The translations under genes and the position numbers were made by a program. A stretch of DNA of 35,798 bases from an uncultured Lachnospiraceae bacterium (GTDB taxonomy: Bacteria > Bacillota > Clostridia > Lachnospirales > Lachnospiraceae), in contig CAOJVE010000008.1 in NCBI GenBank assembly GCA_948444865.1, positions 1 through 35,798 of the forward strand, in the 5' to 3' direction. Positions 15,719-23,219 of this stretch are shown here, in pieces; the stretch's first letter is position 1, and each line of letters starts with the position of its first letter. The notes beneath the pieces are model-generated. The model was not told the origin of the DNA, searched no databases, and saw nothing but the letters and a program-made list of their open reading frames with translations.

Positions 15719-15746
15719 TTGAAGAAATGGCGGACTATGGTATGAT
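15719..15746 (+). promoter_or_regulatory. Probable sigma-A promoter of the second nitroreductase
   Basis: TTGAAG at 15719-15724, a 16-base spacer, then TATGAT at 15741-15746. The start would be near 15753, about 12 bases before the large hairpin. The 15574-15885 gap (312 bp) otherwise holds only the hairpins at 15608-15665 and 15765-15843. Confidence 0.5.
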
Positions 15747-15764
15747 AAAATAGTCGTTATATAT

Positions 15765-15843
15765 GGAGTTTGGGCAAAACAGATAAAACGGCGCTCAAAA
15801 TCGTTTTTAATTCGCGCTTTTTTATCTGTTTTGCTCAAACTCC
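15765..15843. repeat. 79-bp near-perfect hairpin repeat (copy 1) in leader of nitroreductase 2
   Basis: The first and last 31 or so bases are complementary (GGAGTTTGGGCAAAACAG against CTGTTTTGCTCAAACTCC, then AGATAAAA/TTTTATCT). The centre reads ACGGCGCTCAAAATCG, followed by TTTTTAATTCGC. A second copy lies at 29904-29983 before argF. The open frame across it encodes a DKTALKI-like peptide also seen in the other copy; this follows from repeat homology and is not a gene. Confidence 0.85.
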
Positions 15844-15885
15844 GGAATGTTCGCGGCTATCGAAATGGAAGGAAAGGATGGAAAA

Positions 15886-16410
15886 ATGGAATTACTTGAA
15901 ATTATGCAGAACCGGCGCAGCGTGCGCAAGTACACGGGGGAGTCTGTTTCGGAGGAAAATCTGGAGAAAATCCTGCAGGCGGGGCTTTTATCCGCGTCCA
16001 GCCGGAGCCGCCGCCCCTGGGAGCTGATTGTCGTCCGGGATAAAGACATGCTAAAGAAAATGGCGCAGTGCCGGGCGGGTTCCGCCCAGATGCTGGCGGA
16101 GGCGGACGCGGCGGTAGCGGTGGTGGCCGATACGTCTGTTTCTGACGTGTGGATTGAGGACTGCTCCATCGTCATGGCCAACATGCACCTGATGGCGGAC
16201 AGCCTGGGGGTGGGAAGCTGCTGGATTCAGGGGCGGCTGCGCGAGACGCCGAACGGAGTCGCCACGGAAGATTACCTGCGGGGGTTGCTGAGATTCCCGG
16301 AGAATTTCGCGCTGGAGGCCATACTTTCCCTGGGAATCCCAAAAGAGCGCCCGGCCCGGCGGGAACTGTCGGAGCTTCCCCTGGAAAAAATCCACCGGGA
16401 AACATTTTGA
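15886..16410 (+). CDS. Nitroreductase-family protein (second copy)
   Basis: A 174-residue nitroreductase-fold protein with MQNRRSVRKYTG at the N terminus (FMN phosphate arginines) and the SASSRSRRPWELIVV loop replacing the more usual SxxNxQPW; the later DCSIVMANMHLMADSLGVGSCWIQ is the conserved dimer helix. The closing EAILSLGIPKE corresponds to the glycine turn. The ATG at 15886 is chosen because AAGGATGGAAAA precedes it; earlier in-frame ATGs lie just after the hairpin repeat. It is shorter than classic NfsB. It ends 18 bases before the rRNA methyltransferase gene, so the two are probably co-transcribed. Substrate unknown; it is not closely similar to the copy at 7191. Confidence 0.9.
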   Translation: MELLEIMQNRRSVRKYTGESVSEENLEKILQAGLLSASSRSRRPWELIVVRDKDMLKKMAQCRAGSAQMLAEADAAVAVVADTSVSDVWIEDCSIVMANMHLMADSLGVGSCWIQGRLRETPNGVATEDYLRGLLRFPENFALEAILSLGIPKERPARRELSELPLEKIHRETF

Positions 16411-16428
16411 GAAAAAGAAAGGGACGCG

Positions 16429-17631
16429 ATGTATCCAACGGTTGTTACACTGAAAAAAGGCGAAGGCCGCACCGTGAAGGCGGGCGGCATGTGGATTTAC
16501 GACAATGAGATTGCCTCCGTCAAAGGGGATTTTAAGAACGGAGATCTGGTGACGGTGGAGGATTTTGACGGCTATTTTATGGGATATGGATTTATCAACA
16601 TACAATCCAAAATCCGGGTGCGGCTGATGACCCGCAAAAAAGGCCAGGCCATCGACGAGGCGTTTCTGGAAAAGCGCGTGCAGGACGCGTGGGAGTACCG
16701 GAAGGCCACCGGCGATGTCGGCTGCTGCCGACTCATCTTCGGGGAGGCGGATTTCCTGCCGGGCCTTGTGGTGGATAAATTTTCCGACGTGCTCGTGGCG
16801 GAATCCCTGGCTCTTGGCATCGACCGCCTAAAGCCGGCCATCCTTGCCCTTGTGAAAAAAGTTTTGGCTCAGGACGGCATTCAGATTCGTGGGATCTACG
16901 AGCGAAGTGACGCGAAGGTCCGCCTCCAGGAGGGCATGGAGCGGGTCAAGGGTTTTATCGGGGAACCTTTCGACACGAAGGTGGAGATAGAAGAAAACGG
17001 CGTGCGTTATCTGGTGGACGTGGAAAACGGCCAGAAGACGGGATTTTTCCTGGACCAGAAATACAACCGCCGGGCGGTGCAGCGGCTTTGCAGGGATAAA
17101 AAAGTGCTGGACTGCTTTACCCATACCGGTTCTTTTGCCCTGAACGCTGCCGTGGCAGGCGCCAAGAGCGTTCTGGGGGTGGACGCCTCGGAGCTGGGCA
17201 TCCGCCAGGCGCAGGAAAACGCCCGTCTAAACGGCGTGGAAGACCGGGTGGATTTCCAGTGCGCGGACGTGTTCGAGCTGCTGCCGGAGCTGGAAAAGCG
17301 GGGGGAAACTTACGACGTGGTGATTCTGGACCCGCCCGCCTTCACCAAATCCCGCAATTCCGTCCGAAACGCGGTAAAAGGCTACCGGGAAATCAACCTG
17401 CGGGGCATGAAGCTGGTCAAAGACGGCGGTTTTTTGGCCACCTGCTCCTGTTCCCATTTCATGGACCCAGAACTGTTCGCCAAGACCATCCACGAGGCGG
17501 CCCGGAGCGCCCACCGGCGGCTGCGTCAGGTGGAATTTCGCACCCAGGCCAGCGACCATCCCATTCTGTGGGCGGCGGACGCCTCCTATTACCTGAAATT
17601 CTACATCTTTCAGGTCTGCTGCGAGCGCTGA
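16429..17631 (+). CDS. rlmI: 23S rRNA (cytosine-C5) methyltransferase, RlmI-like
   Basis: A 400-residue SAM-dependent methyltransferase. The N-terminal PUA domain (about 1-75, HPWIYDNE-like GGMWIYDNEIASV) is followed by a linker domain ending GQKTGFFLDQKYNRR. The Rossmann core starts with VLDCFTHTGSFALNAA (motif I) and has VVILDPPAFTKS as motif IV, then the TCSCSH motif VI cysteine. The order matches RlmI/YccW and RlmO. The target is inferred from the family, m5C1962 in E. coli 23S rRNA; the exact residue in this organism may differ. Its 3' end overlaps the opposing antiporter gene by 22 bp. Confidence 0.88.
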   Translation: MYPTVVTLKKGEGRTVKAGGMWIYDNEIASVKGDFKNGDLVTVEDFDGYFMGYGFINIQSKIRVRLMTRKKGQAIDEAFLEKRVQDAWEYRKATGDVGCCRLIFGEADFLPGLVVDKFSDVLVAESLALGIDRLKPAILALVKKVLAQDGIQIRGIYERSDAKVRLQEGMERVKGFIGEPFDTKVEIEENGVRYLVDVENGQKTGFFLDQKYNRRAVQRLCRDKKVLDCFTHTGSFALNAAVAGAKSVLGVDASELGIRQAQENARLNGVEDRVDFQCADVFELLPELEKRGETYDVVILDPPAFTKSRNSVRNAVKGYREINLRGMKLVKDGGFLATCSCSHFMDPELFAKTIHEAARSAHRRLRQVEFRTQASDHPILWAADASYYLKFYIFQVCCER

Positions 17632-18797
17632 GCGTCCCGGGCGTACAGCATTTTCAGGAAAATCGGCGTGGAGACGCTGGAAACGATAATCAGCAGAATC
17701 ACGGCGGTGAAATATTCCGGCGTCAAAAGTTCCACGGACAGTCCTTTTTGCGCCACAATCAGGGCCACCTCGCCCCGGGTCATCATGCCCACGCCGATTT
17801 TCAGGCTGTCGGGGAAAGAAAAGCGGCAGATTTTGGCCATCAGGCCGCAGCCGATGATTTTTGTGATCAGCGCCACCAGCACGAAGCCCGCGGAAAACAG
17901 CAGGATTTCACCGTTTAGGTGATCCACGCTGGTCTTAAAGCCGATGCTGGCGAAAAAGATGGGCCCGAAAATCAGATAGGAGCTGATGCCGATTTTTTTC
18001 TCTATGTAATTGGAATCCTGGAGGGAGCAGAGCACCACGCCCGCCACGTACGCGCCGGTGATATCCGCGATCCCGAAGAACTGCTCCGCCGCGTAGGCGA
18101 AGAAAAAGCATATAGCCAAGCCCAGGATGGAAATCCGGTGGGTGTGGGGGTAGCGTTCGTCCAGCTTCTTAAACGCCCGGTAAACCACGGAACCCACGAC
18201 AAACGCCGCCACAAAAAAGAGAAGCGTGGACAAAACCACCTGCCCCGGATGGGAATCGGGGTTTTTGAAGCCGATGACGAAGGTCAGCACAATGATGCCG
18301 ATCACATCGTCGATGATGGCGGCGCTTAAGAGCGTTGTGCCCACTTTGCCCTTTAATTTCCCCATTTCCTTTAGGGATTCCACGGTGATGCTGACGCTGG
18401 TGGCCGTCATGATCACGCCGATGAAGACCGCTTTGTAAAAATCATTGGAGCCCCATGGCGCCGCGCCGTAAAAGCCCATGTACAAAAGCGTGCCGCCAAT
18501 GAGCGGCGTCAGAACGCCCGCGCAGGCGATGAGAAAGGCGATGGGCCCGGTTTTCAGCAGCTCTTTCAGGTCTGTCTCCAGACCGGCGGAGAACATCAGA
18601 AGCACTACGCCCACTTCCGCGATTTGCACCAGAAAATCCGACTGCTGCACCAGTCCCAGCACGCTGGGTCCAATCAAAAGTCCGGCGATGATTTCGCCCA
18701 CCACCTGGGGAGCTTTGCATTTCCGGGCCAGGATGCCCAGCAGCTTTGCCGCCACGATAATAACGGCCAAATCTTTAAATACGATATAAGTTTCCAT
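17610..18797 (-). CDS. Cation:proton antiporter, CPA2 (Kef/NapA-like) membrane domain
   Basis: A 395-residue integral membrane protein with about 12 hydrophobic helices and no cytoplasmic TrkA-N domain. Family-typical phrases are VGEIIAGLLIGPSVLG, VGVVLLMFSAGLETDLKEL (the conserved acidic turn) and SAAIIDDVIGIIVL, whose paired aspartates form the ion site. The C-terminal MMTRGEVALIVAQKG matches the last conserved helix. It should exchange Na+ or K+ for protons; the ion is not readable. AAGGGAAGGATC precedes the ATG. Tail-to-tail overlap with rlmI gives antisense 3' ends. Confidence 0.93.
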   Translation of the reverse strand: METYIVFKDLAVIIVAAKLLGILARKCKAPQVVGEIIAGLLIGPSVLGLVQQSDFLVQIAEVGVVLLMFSAGLETDLKELLKTGPIAFLIACAGVLTPLIGGTLLYMGFYGAAPWGSNDFYKAVFIGVIMTATSVSITVESLKEMGKLKGKVGTTLLSAAIIDDVIGIIVLTFVIGFKNPDSHPGQVVLSTLLFFVAAFVVGSVVYRAFKKLDERYPHTHRISILGLAICFFFAYAAEQFFGIADITGAYVAGVVLCSLQDSNYIEKKIGISSYLIFGPIFFASIGFKTSVDHLNGEILLFSAGFVLVALITKIIGCGLMAKICRFSFPDSLKIGVGMMTRGEVALIVAQKGLSVELLTPEYFTAVILLIIVSSVSTPIFLKMLYARDAQRSQQT

Positions 18798-18832
18798 GTT
18801 GATCCTTCCCTTTTGGTTTTGTGTACGAAATG

Positions 18833-18861
18833 ATTATAGCACAAATTTTTTTTCGGCAAAA
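18833..18861 (-). promoter_or_regulatory. Probable sigma-A promoter of the antiporter
   Basis: Reading the minus strand, TTTTGC, a 17-base spacer rich in A, then a perfect TATAAT (complement of 18833-18838), about 35 bases before the ATG. Confidence 0.55.
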
Positions 18862-18885
18862 GGGATGAAACCACAAAAGCGCGTG

Positions 18886-19176
18886 TTATTGATGGGCGCC
18901 AAAAACTTTTTCAAAAAGCGAATCCTGACAGGAAAGGTGGGTCACATAGCCCACGGGGATTTTATTTTCTGTGGCGTCTATGATTTCTTTCGCCCCTTCC
19001 GGGCCGAAGGCGCCGCACAGTTCGATGCAGTCTACGCTCTGGGTCAGGAGCTCTTTGGCGACAGAGCGGGCTTCTTCTATGTTGGATACGCCAATGAGCT
19101 GCGCCTGGCCGCTTCGGATGCTGGCGCGGTCTTTTTGCGGGGCAAAGGGCCCCATGATGATGAATGCGAATTTCAT
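18886..19176 (-). CDS. DUF6506-like small protein
   Basis: A 96-residue cytosolic protein beginning MKFAFIIMGPF, with AQLIGVSNIEEA, VDCIELCGAFGPEGA and the end VGYVTHLSCQDSLF. I believe this is the family named DUF6506, found in Clostridia and other anaerobes, without known function; the pattern of a short beta-alpha fold with IELCGAFG suggests a small-molecule-binding domain, which is speculative. CAGGAG lies 7 bases before the ATG. It is 23 bases downstream of the aldo/keto reductase gene on the same strand and is probably the last gene of that unit. Confidence 0.75.
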   Translation of the reverse strand: MKFAFIIMGPFAPQKDRASIRSGQAQLIGVSNIEEARSVAKELLTQSVDCIELCGAFGPEGAKEIIDATENKIPVGYVTHLSCQDSLFEKVFGAHQ

Positions 19177-19199
19177 AGTTTTCTCCTGTAAAAGTGTGG

Positions 19200-20384
19200 T
19201 TAATATAATCTCAGGATGCGCACCGCCCATTTCAGGAATTTGTAGGAAAATGTCTCCAGTTCCCCGGCGGCTTTTTGAAGCTCCTGTCGGATTTCAATGT
19301 GCTGGGGGCAGTGGCGTTCACATTTTCCGCACTGGACGCACTGGGAGGCGCTGCTGGGATTCTGGCGGAAAATGGTGCAGCGTTGGTAATCGCTTCGGCC
19401 GGCTTTTTTGTCTTCCGCGTACAGAGCGTTGTAGCAGCGAAAAGCGCCGGGTATGTCCACGCCTTGGGGGCAGGGCATACAGTAGCCGCAGCCGGTGCAG
19501 CCCACCTTTACGGTTTTTTGGATTTCTTTTTTTACCAGATGCAAAAGCTGCCGGTCGGAGTCGGTCATGCAGCCGGGCGGCGATTCGGACGCGGTTTTTA
19601 AGTTTTGCCGGACCATCTCCAGGGAGTTCATGCCGGAGAGGACGCAGGTGACTTCCGGCTGGTCGTACAGCCATTTGAAGGCCAGTTGGGCCGGCTGGCG
19701 GTTTTCCGGGTCGTTTTGAAAAAGCTCTTTGGCGGATTTGGGCAGCAGGTCCACCAGGCGGCCGCCCCGCAGCGGTTCCATGATGATGACCGCCAGGCCC
19801 TTGGCGCTGGCGTATTTCAGGCCGCTTACGCCCGCCTGGGAAGTCTCGTCCATGTAATTGTACTGGATCTGGCAGAAATCCCAGTCATAGGCGTCTACCA
19901 GTTCCTTGAATGTCTGAGAGTTGCCGTGGTAGGAAAAGCCGATGTTTCGGATCTGGCCACTGGAGAGTTTTTCCGCGATCCAGCGCTCAATGCCCAGCTT
20001 TTTTAATTTTTCCCAGGTGGCTGTGTCCGTGAGCATGTGCATCAGGTAGTAGTCGATGTGGTCGGTCTGCAGGCGGCGGAGCTGTTCCTGGAAGGTCTTC
20101 TCGATGCCGTCCATGGATTTGATCATGTAGTGGGGCAGCTTGGTGGCCAGGAAAACTTTGTCGCGGAGCCGGGCGCGCCGCAGGATTTCCCCTACGGCCG
20201 CTTCGCTGCCCGGATAGATGTAGGCGGTGTCCAGGTAGTTTACCCCGCCGTTGATGGCGGCCACAAGCTCCGCCTGGGCTTTATTAAGATCGATGCCCAG
20301 CCCCTGCCGCGTAAAGCGCATGCAGCCGTAGCCAAGGATGGACAGCCGGTTTCCTTTTTTGTCTTTCCTATATTGCATTTCCAT
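19200..20384 (-). CDS. Aldo/keto reductase with C-terminal 4Fe-4S ferredoxin domain
   Basis: A 394-residue two-domain protein. Residues 1 to about 290 are an aldo/keto reductase barrel (LSILGYGCMRF, YLDTAYIYPGSEAAVG with the catalytic Asp and Tyr, VFLATKLPHYM with the Lys, YYLMHM). Residues about 300-375 hold two cysteine clusters, CTGCGYCMPCP and CVQCGKCERHCP, the pattern for iron-sulfur binding. Such fusions are common in anaerobes (the COG1453 type) and probably accept electrons from ferredoxin-like donors. The ATG at 20384 overlaps the end of the 101-residue gene by 17 bp, so the genes are translationally linked. Substrate unknown. Confidence 0.93.
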   Translation of the reverse strand: MEMQYRKDKKGNRLSILGYGCMRFTRQGLGIDLNKAQAELVAAINGGVNYLDTAYIYPGSEAAVGEILRRARLRDKVFLATKLPHYMIKSMDGIEKTFQEQLRRLQTDHIDYYLMHMLTDTATWEKLKKLGIERWIAEKLSSGQIRNIGFSYHGNSQTFKELVDAYDWDFCQIQYNYMDETSQAGVSGLKYASAKGLAVIIMEPLRGGRLVDLLPKSAKELFQNDPENRQPAQLAFKWLYDQPEVTCVLSGMNSLEMVRQNLKTASESPPGCMTDSDRQLLHLVKKEIQKTVKVGCTGCGYCMPCPQGVDIPGAFRCYNALYAEDKKAGRSDYQRCTIFRQNPSSASQCVQCGKCERHCPQHIEIRQELQKAAGELETFSYKFLKWAVRILRLY

Positions 20385-20673
20385 ACCCGTTACTTTCCAG
20401 GCTGGCAAAGAACATCTCGTAGAAGTCGTCTTCGCCTTCCAGCATCGGGGAGTTCTCGCCTCCGCCGTTTGTGCTGCGTTTCATGGCTGCGTAAAATTCT
20501 TCGCCGGCGCAAATCAGCTCCATCTCATAGATCGGGTAGCCAAATGCGCGGCATGTGCGGCAAAAGGAGCCGAACGGGTCGCTGTCTTTGCGGGTGGCCA
20601 AAAGGGCTTTTTTCAGTTCGGGGTCCTGGGCCGCTTTTTTGCGCAGGTCATCCAGTAATTCCGGTATTTCCAT
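20368..20673 (-). CDS. Hypothetical protein, Nif11-like N-terminal pattern (101 aa)
   Basis: A 101-residue acidic protein with no signal peptide. Its first half (LLDDLRKKAAQDPELKKAL, then SFCRTCRAFGYPIYEMEL) follows the helix-turn pattern of Nif11-like domains (LxxL...DPELxxxL...GY...EL). The second half is different: STNGGGENSPML followed by an acidic, aromatic tail DDFYEMFFASL. Two cysteines sit in CRTC. I do not recognise it as a named family, and the Nif11 likeness is weak. Its end overlaps the aldo/keto reductase start by 17 bp and it follows the DUF6951-like gene, so it is probably in that operon. GGGGAAC precedes the ATG. Confidence 0.65.
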   Translation of the reverse strand: MEIPELLDDLRKKAAQDPELKKALLATRKDSDPFGSFCRTCRAFGYPIYEMELICAGEEFYAAMKRSTNGGGENSPMLEGEDDFYEMFFASLESNGYGNAI

Positions 20674-20711
20674 ATTGTTCCCCTTTATTGTCTCTGTGAT
20701 TTTGCGAGAGT

Positions 20712-21026
20712 CTACAGGAATTTAATGGATACGTCCTTGGGGAGCGCCATATGGCATTCGGCTTCGATGCATTTTAAGATGCCCGATGTGACGGGACAGG
20801 CCGCGTGGGGGCAGTATTTGGAGGCGGCTTCGTACAGCGGCCCTTCGCCCGGTTTATGGAATAAAATCTCCATGGCGTCCAGGTCTTCGCCGACTTCCTC
20901 CATCATTTTCGTCACGTCTTTACATTTGGACTCCACTTTCACCGTTACGTCCATTCCGTCTTCCGATTCTGCGGTCACAATGGCGGTGAGGCCGCAGATT
21001 CCCGGCATAATTTCTACTTTTGTCAT
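20712..21026 (-). CDS. DUF6951-like small protein
   Basis: A 104-residue cytosolic protein with MTKVEIMPGICGLTAIVTAE, VKVESKCKDVTKMMEEVG, and the cysteine-rich SKYCPHAACPVTSGILKCIEAE, ending LPKDVSI. I think this is the DUF6951 family, seen in anaerobic Firmicutes; no function is known. The five or so cysteines suggest metal or cluster binding, which is inference. The ATG at 21026 is chosen because AGGAGG lies about 10 bases before it; the longer frame upstream would start inside unrelated sequence. Confidence 0.72.
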   Translation of the reverse strand: MTKVEIMPGICGLTAIVTAESEDGMDVTVKVESKCKDVTKMMEEVGEDLDAMEILFHKPGEGPLYEAASKYCPHAACPVTSGILKCIEAECHMALPKDVSIKFL

Positions 21027-21118
21027 GCTTATGTACCTCCTTTTTTTCATAGTAACATTGGATGTGGGCGGTGTCAATCCTGTTGTGCGGCGGCATGGCG
21101 GTTTTGGGGGCGCGGCCG

Positions 21119-22015
21119 TTATTTTTTCCAATATTTTGCGACGTATCTTTGGGCTTCTTCACTGGAAACGGCGTATTTCGTCTGTATCCGGGAGATGGTT
21201 TGCCGTTCGTCTTCCCCAAATTCCTGACAGGTTTCTATCAAAATTTTAACGCCGTCTTCCCGCTCTTCCTGTCGGCCCTCCTGCCGGCCCTCTCGGCGGC
21301 CCTCCTGCCGGCCTTCTTTTCGACCTTCTTCTTTTCCAATTTCGATGTTTTCCAGATCGCGCATATACAGAGTCATATATTCCCGCCTCCATTTTCGGTT
21401 CATTTTTGCTTTTTTTACTGCTTTATCCAGTTTGGCAATGTAGGGATCGTCCATCGGCTCTTTCCCAGCAACATAATCTAGGAATGCTTTTAGTTCGTCG
21501 CTGACGTCATTCATAGTGCCATTGGCATTCAAGAATATCGTAACGGCTCCGTCGCCCATGAGGATGTCTTTGTCTTCCTGGCAGGTTTCCTGAAACGTGT
21601 AGATATGCCGTCCTTTTTCGTATAAGTCAAATAAACAGATGAAAATGATATAGATTCGGCTTAATTTTTTATAATGTATGCCTTTGTCCAACAGCTGCAA
21701 ATCTGTGATGCTCCGGTAATACCGGCTTCGTTTGGGCAGCTCTTTTGTATTGACTGCCTGCATTTCGACTACATATGCGGCTCCATCGGCCCCGCGCACA
21801 TAGATATCCAGACGGATGCCTTTGGCGTCCGCATCCGGGTCGATGCTTTTTTGCGGCTCCACATATTCAATTCGTTCAATCGCTAGATCTGGTAGCGTCC
21901 GTTGGAGCATCTCTTTGCATAGGTCCGGGTCCTGCATGACTTTTCCAAAAAGGAAATCGTTATCTAAGCCGATGTCTTCCCAGTTCGAGCGTATTTTGTC
22001 ATTATTTTCTTCCAT
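21119..22015 (-). CDS. Rpn/PD-(D/E)XK nuclease-family protein with Gly-Arg-Gln-Glu repeat
   Basis: A 298-residue protein of the Rpn/PDDEXK_2 type, often labelled 'transposase' but really a nuclease family linked to recombination. The catalytic motifs are D70 in GIRLDIYV and E84-M-Q86 in YVVEMQA: the usual lysine is replaced by Gln, the normal form in this family. The order LDNDFLFGKVM at the N terminus and RSRYYRSITDLQLL after the core is typical. Near the C terminus is a degenerate four-residue repeat of EGRQ/EGRR (about residues 232-252, nucleotides about 21260-21330). No terminal repeats surround it, so mobility is not supported. AGGGGAGGG precedes the ATG. Confidence 0.88.
   Translation of the reverse strand: MEENNDKIRSNWEDIGLDNDFLFGKVMQDPDLCKEMLQRTLPDLAIERIEYVEPQKSIDPDADAKGIRLDIYVRGADGAAYVVEMQAVNTKELPKRSRYYRSITDLQLLDKGIHYKKLSRIYIIFICLFDLYEKGRHIYTFQETCQEDKDILMGDGAVTIFLNANGTMNDVSDELKAFLDYVAGKEPMDDPYIAKLDKAVKKAKMNRKWRREYMTLYMRDLENIEIGKEEGRKEGRQEGRREGRQEGRQEEREDGVKILIETCQEFGEDERQTISRIQTKYAVSSEEAQRYVAKYWKK
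21265..21330 (-). repeat. 12-bp tandem repeat coding for EGRQ/EGRR in the Rpn-like gene
   Basis: On the minus strand, units like GGCCGGCAGGAG recur about five times with small changes. The length of such tracts usually varies among homologues of this family. Confidence 0.75.
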
Positions 22016-22050
22016 CCAGACCCTCCCCTGATTTTGTATTTGCTGTCTTT

Positions 22051-22079
22051 ATTATACATGCAGTCGGGAAAAAAAACAA
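22051..22079 (-). promoter_or_regulatory. Probable sigma-A promoter of the Rpn-like gene
   Basis: On the minus strand, TTGTTT (22079-22074), a 17-base spacer and a perfect TATAAT (22056-22051), 36 bases before the ATG. Confidence 0.65.
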
Positions 22080-22120
22080 CGGGCGCCGTGCAATCCTATG
22101 CCGCTGCGGTGGAATGGAAG

Positions 22121-22149
22121 TTGCTAGCGCCGACGGGCTGTGCTATAAT
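22121..22149 (+). promoter_or_regulatory. Sigma-A promoter of the sugar-sensing operon
   Basis: TTGCTA at 22121-22126, a 17-base spacer, and a perfect TATAAT at 22144-22149. Transcription would start near 22156 and give a leader of about 95 bases that contains the hairpin at 22177-22214. It is divergent from the promoter of the Rpn-like gene. Confidence 0.7.
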
Positions 22150-22176
22150 TTTTATTAAGTTAATTTCGAAGCTGTT

Positions 22177-22214
22177 TTGCCAAAACGCGAAGGACTGCAA
22201 AGGGCGTTTTGCAA
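22177..22214 (+). repeat. 5'-leader hairpin of the TTGC dyad family, before the sugar-sensing operon
   Basis: TTGC-C-AAAACGC (22177-22188) pairs with GCGTTTTGCAA (22204-22214), one bulged base, loop of 15. An alternative fold pairs AGGACTGCAAA with TTTGCAATCCT inside the same region, so two exclusive structures are possible. The right arm AAAGGGCGTTTTGCAAT closely resembles AAAGGGACGTTTCGCGAT upstream of argF. No T run follows. Confidence 0.65.
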
Positions 22215-22250
22215 TCCTCTCTATAAGGCAGGAAACGGAGGCGTGGGGGC

Positions 22251-23219
22251 ATGGGACAGAAGAAAAGATTGTTTATATGGATTTTCGTTCTGGCATTGGC
22301 GGCGGCCATAAGCGGCGGGGCGTTTTATGGAACAAAGCGCCGCACCGAGGGGGCCGACAGCCATAAGCCGCTAAAATTCGGCGCCACTTACATGACCATG
22401 AATAACCCGTATTTTACCGCGCTCAATGAGAGCATCCGGGAGGTGGTGGAGTCCAATGGGGATATTCTGATTACCCGTGATCCGGCCCAGGATCAGAAGC
22501 GGCAGAACGCCCAGATTCAGGAGATGCTGGACGAGGGCGTGGCCGGGATCTTTGTCAATCCGGTGGACTGGGAGGAGATCACGCCGGCGCTGAAAGCGTG
22601 TCAGGCGGCGCGGGTTCCGTTGTTCAACGTGGATACGGATGTGAAAGAGCCTCAGTATGTGGCCACGTCCATTCAGTCGGATAATTACCAGGCGGGCGTG
22701 CAGTGCGCCCGGGACATGATGGCCAAGCGGGATTCGGCCCGGATCGTGATTATGAACCACTATAATATCCGCTCCACAATCCAGCGGGTGCAGGGATTTC
22801 TGGACACCATCGAGGGGCATTCCGCCTACCAGGTGGTGGAGGAGAAGTCTACCACTTCAGAGCTGGAAGTGGCCATGGAGGTAATGAAGCAGATTCTGGA
22901 CACCGACCTGGAGTTCGACGTGGTGCTGGGCGGCAACGATCCCACGGCGCTGGGGGCGCTGGCTGCGCTGCAGATGCGCCATGTGGAAGATCGGGTGATG
23001 ATTTACGGCATCGATGGCTCCCCGGACAGCAAAGCCATGATTCAGCAGGGATATATGGAAGGAACCAGCGCCCAGCGGCCTATCCGCATGGGACGGATCA
23101 GCGCCCAGGCGGCCTATGATTATCTGGCTGGGAAGAAGGTTAAGAAGAACATCACAGTGGAAGTGACTCTGATTACCAGAGATAACCTGGATGAATTTGA
23201 TGTGGACGGGTGGCAGTGA
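22251..23219 (+). CDS. Membrane-anchored periplasmic-type sugar-binding protein (RbsB/LacI-like fold)
   Basis: A 322-residue type I substrate-binding protein. An N-terminal hydrophobic segment (about residues 7-26, LFIWIFVLALAAAISGGAF) is followed directly by the binding domain (LKFGATYMTMNNPYFTALNESI, then DEGVAGIFVNPVDW, VATSIQSDNYQAG and MIYGIDGSPDSKAMI). These are ribose/xylose-binding-type signatures. There is no lipobox cysteine after the hydrophobic segment and no clear signal-peptidase I site, so it may stay anchored as a sensor. The gene heads an operon with a two-component pair and no ABC ATPase or permease, so a role in signal input, as with XylFII-LytS, fits better than transport. 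GGAGGCGTGGGGGC precedes the ATG. Confidence 0.9.
   Translation: MGQKKRLFIWIFVLALAAAISGGAFYGTKRRTEGADSHKPLKFGATYMTMNNPYFTALNESIREVVESNGDILITRDPAQDQKRQNAQIQEMLDEGVAGIFVNPVDWEEITPALKACQAARVPLFNVDTDVKEPQYVATSIQSDNYQAGVQCARDMMAKRDSARIVIMNHYNIRSTIQRVQGFLDTIEGHSAYQVVEEKSTTSELEVAMEVMKQILDTDLEFDVVLGGNDPTALGALAALQMRHVEDRVMIYGIDGSPDSKAMIQQGYMEGTSAQRPIRMGRISAQAAYDYLAGKKVKKNITVEVTLITRDNLDEFDVDGWQ

Noticed and set aside
15770..15885. Open frame across the hairpin that would extend or precede the nitroreductase with a DKTALKI-like peptide
   Set aside because: A similar peptide appears upstream of argF only because both lie on the repeat. There is no ribosome site, and the real starts have one.
21265..21330. 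CRISPR-like or satellite repeat
   Set aside because: Units are contiguous 12-mers inside a coding frame with no spacers, and they encode a protein repeat.
21119..22015. Insertion sequence based on the 'transposase' naming of Rpn/PDDEXK_2 proteins
   Set aside because: No terminal inverted repeats, no target duplication and a normal host promoter are seen.
22163..23219. Complete ABC sugar transporter locus
   Set aside because: No ATP-binding or permease gene is found in either direction within the window.
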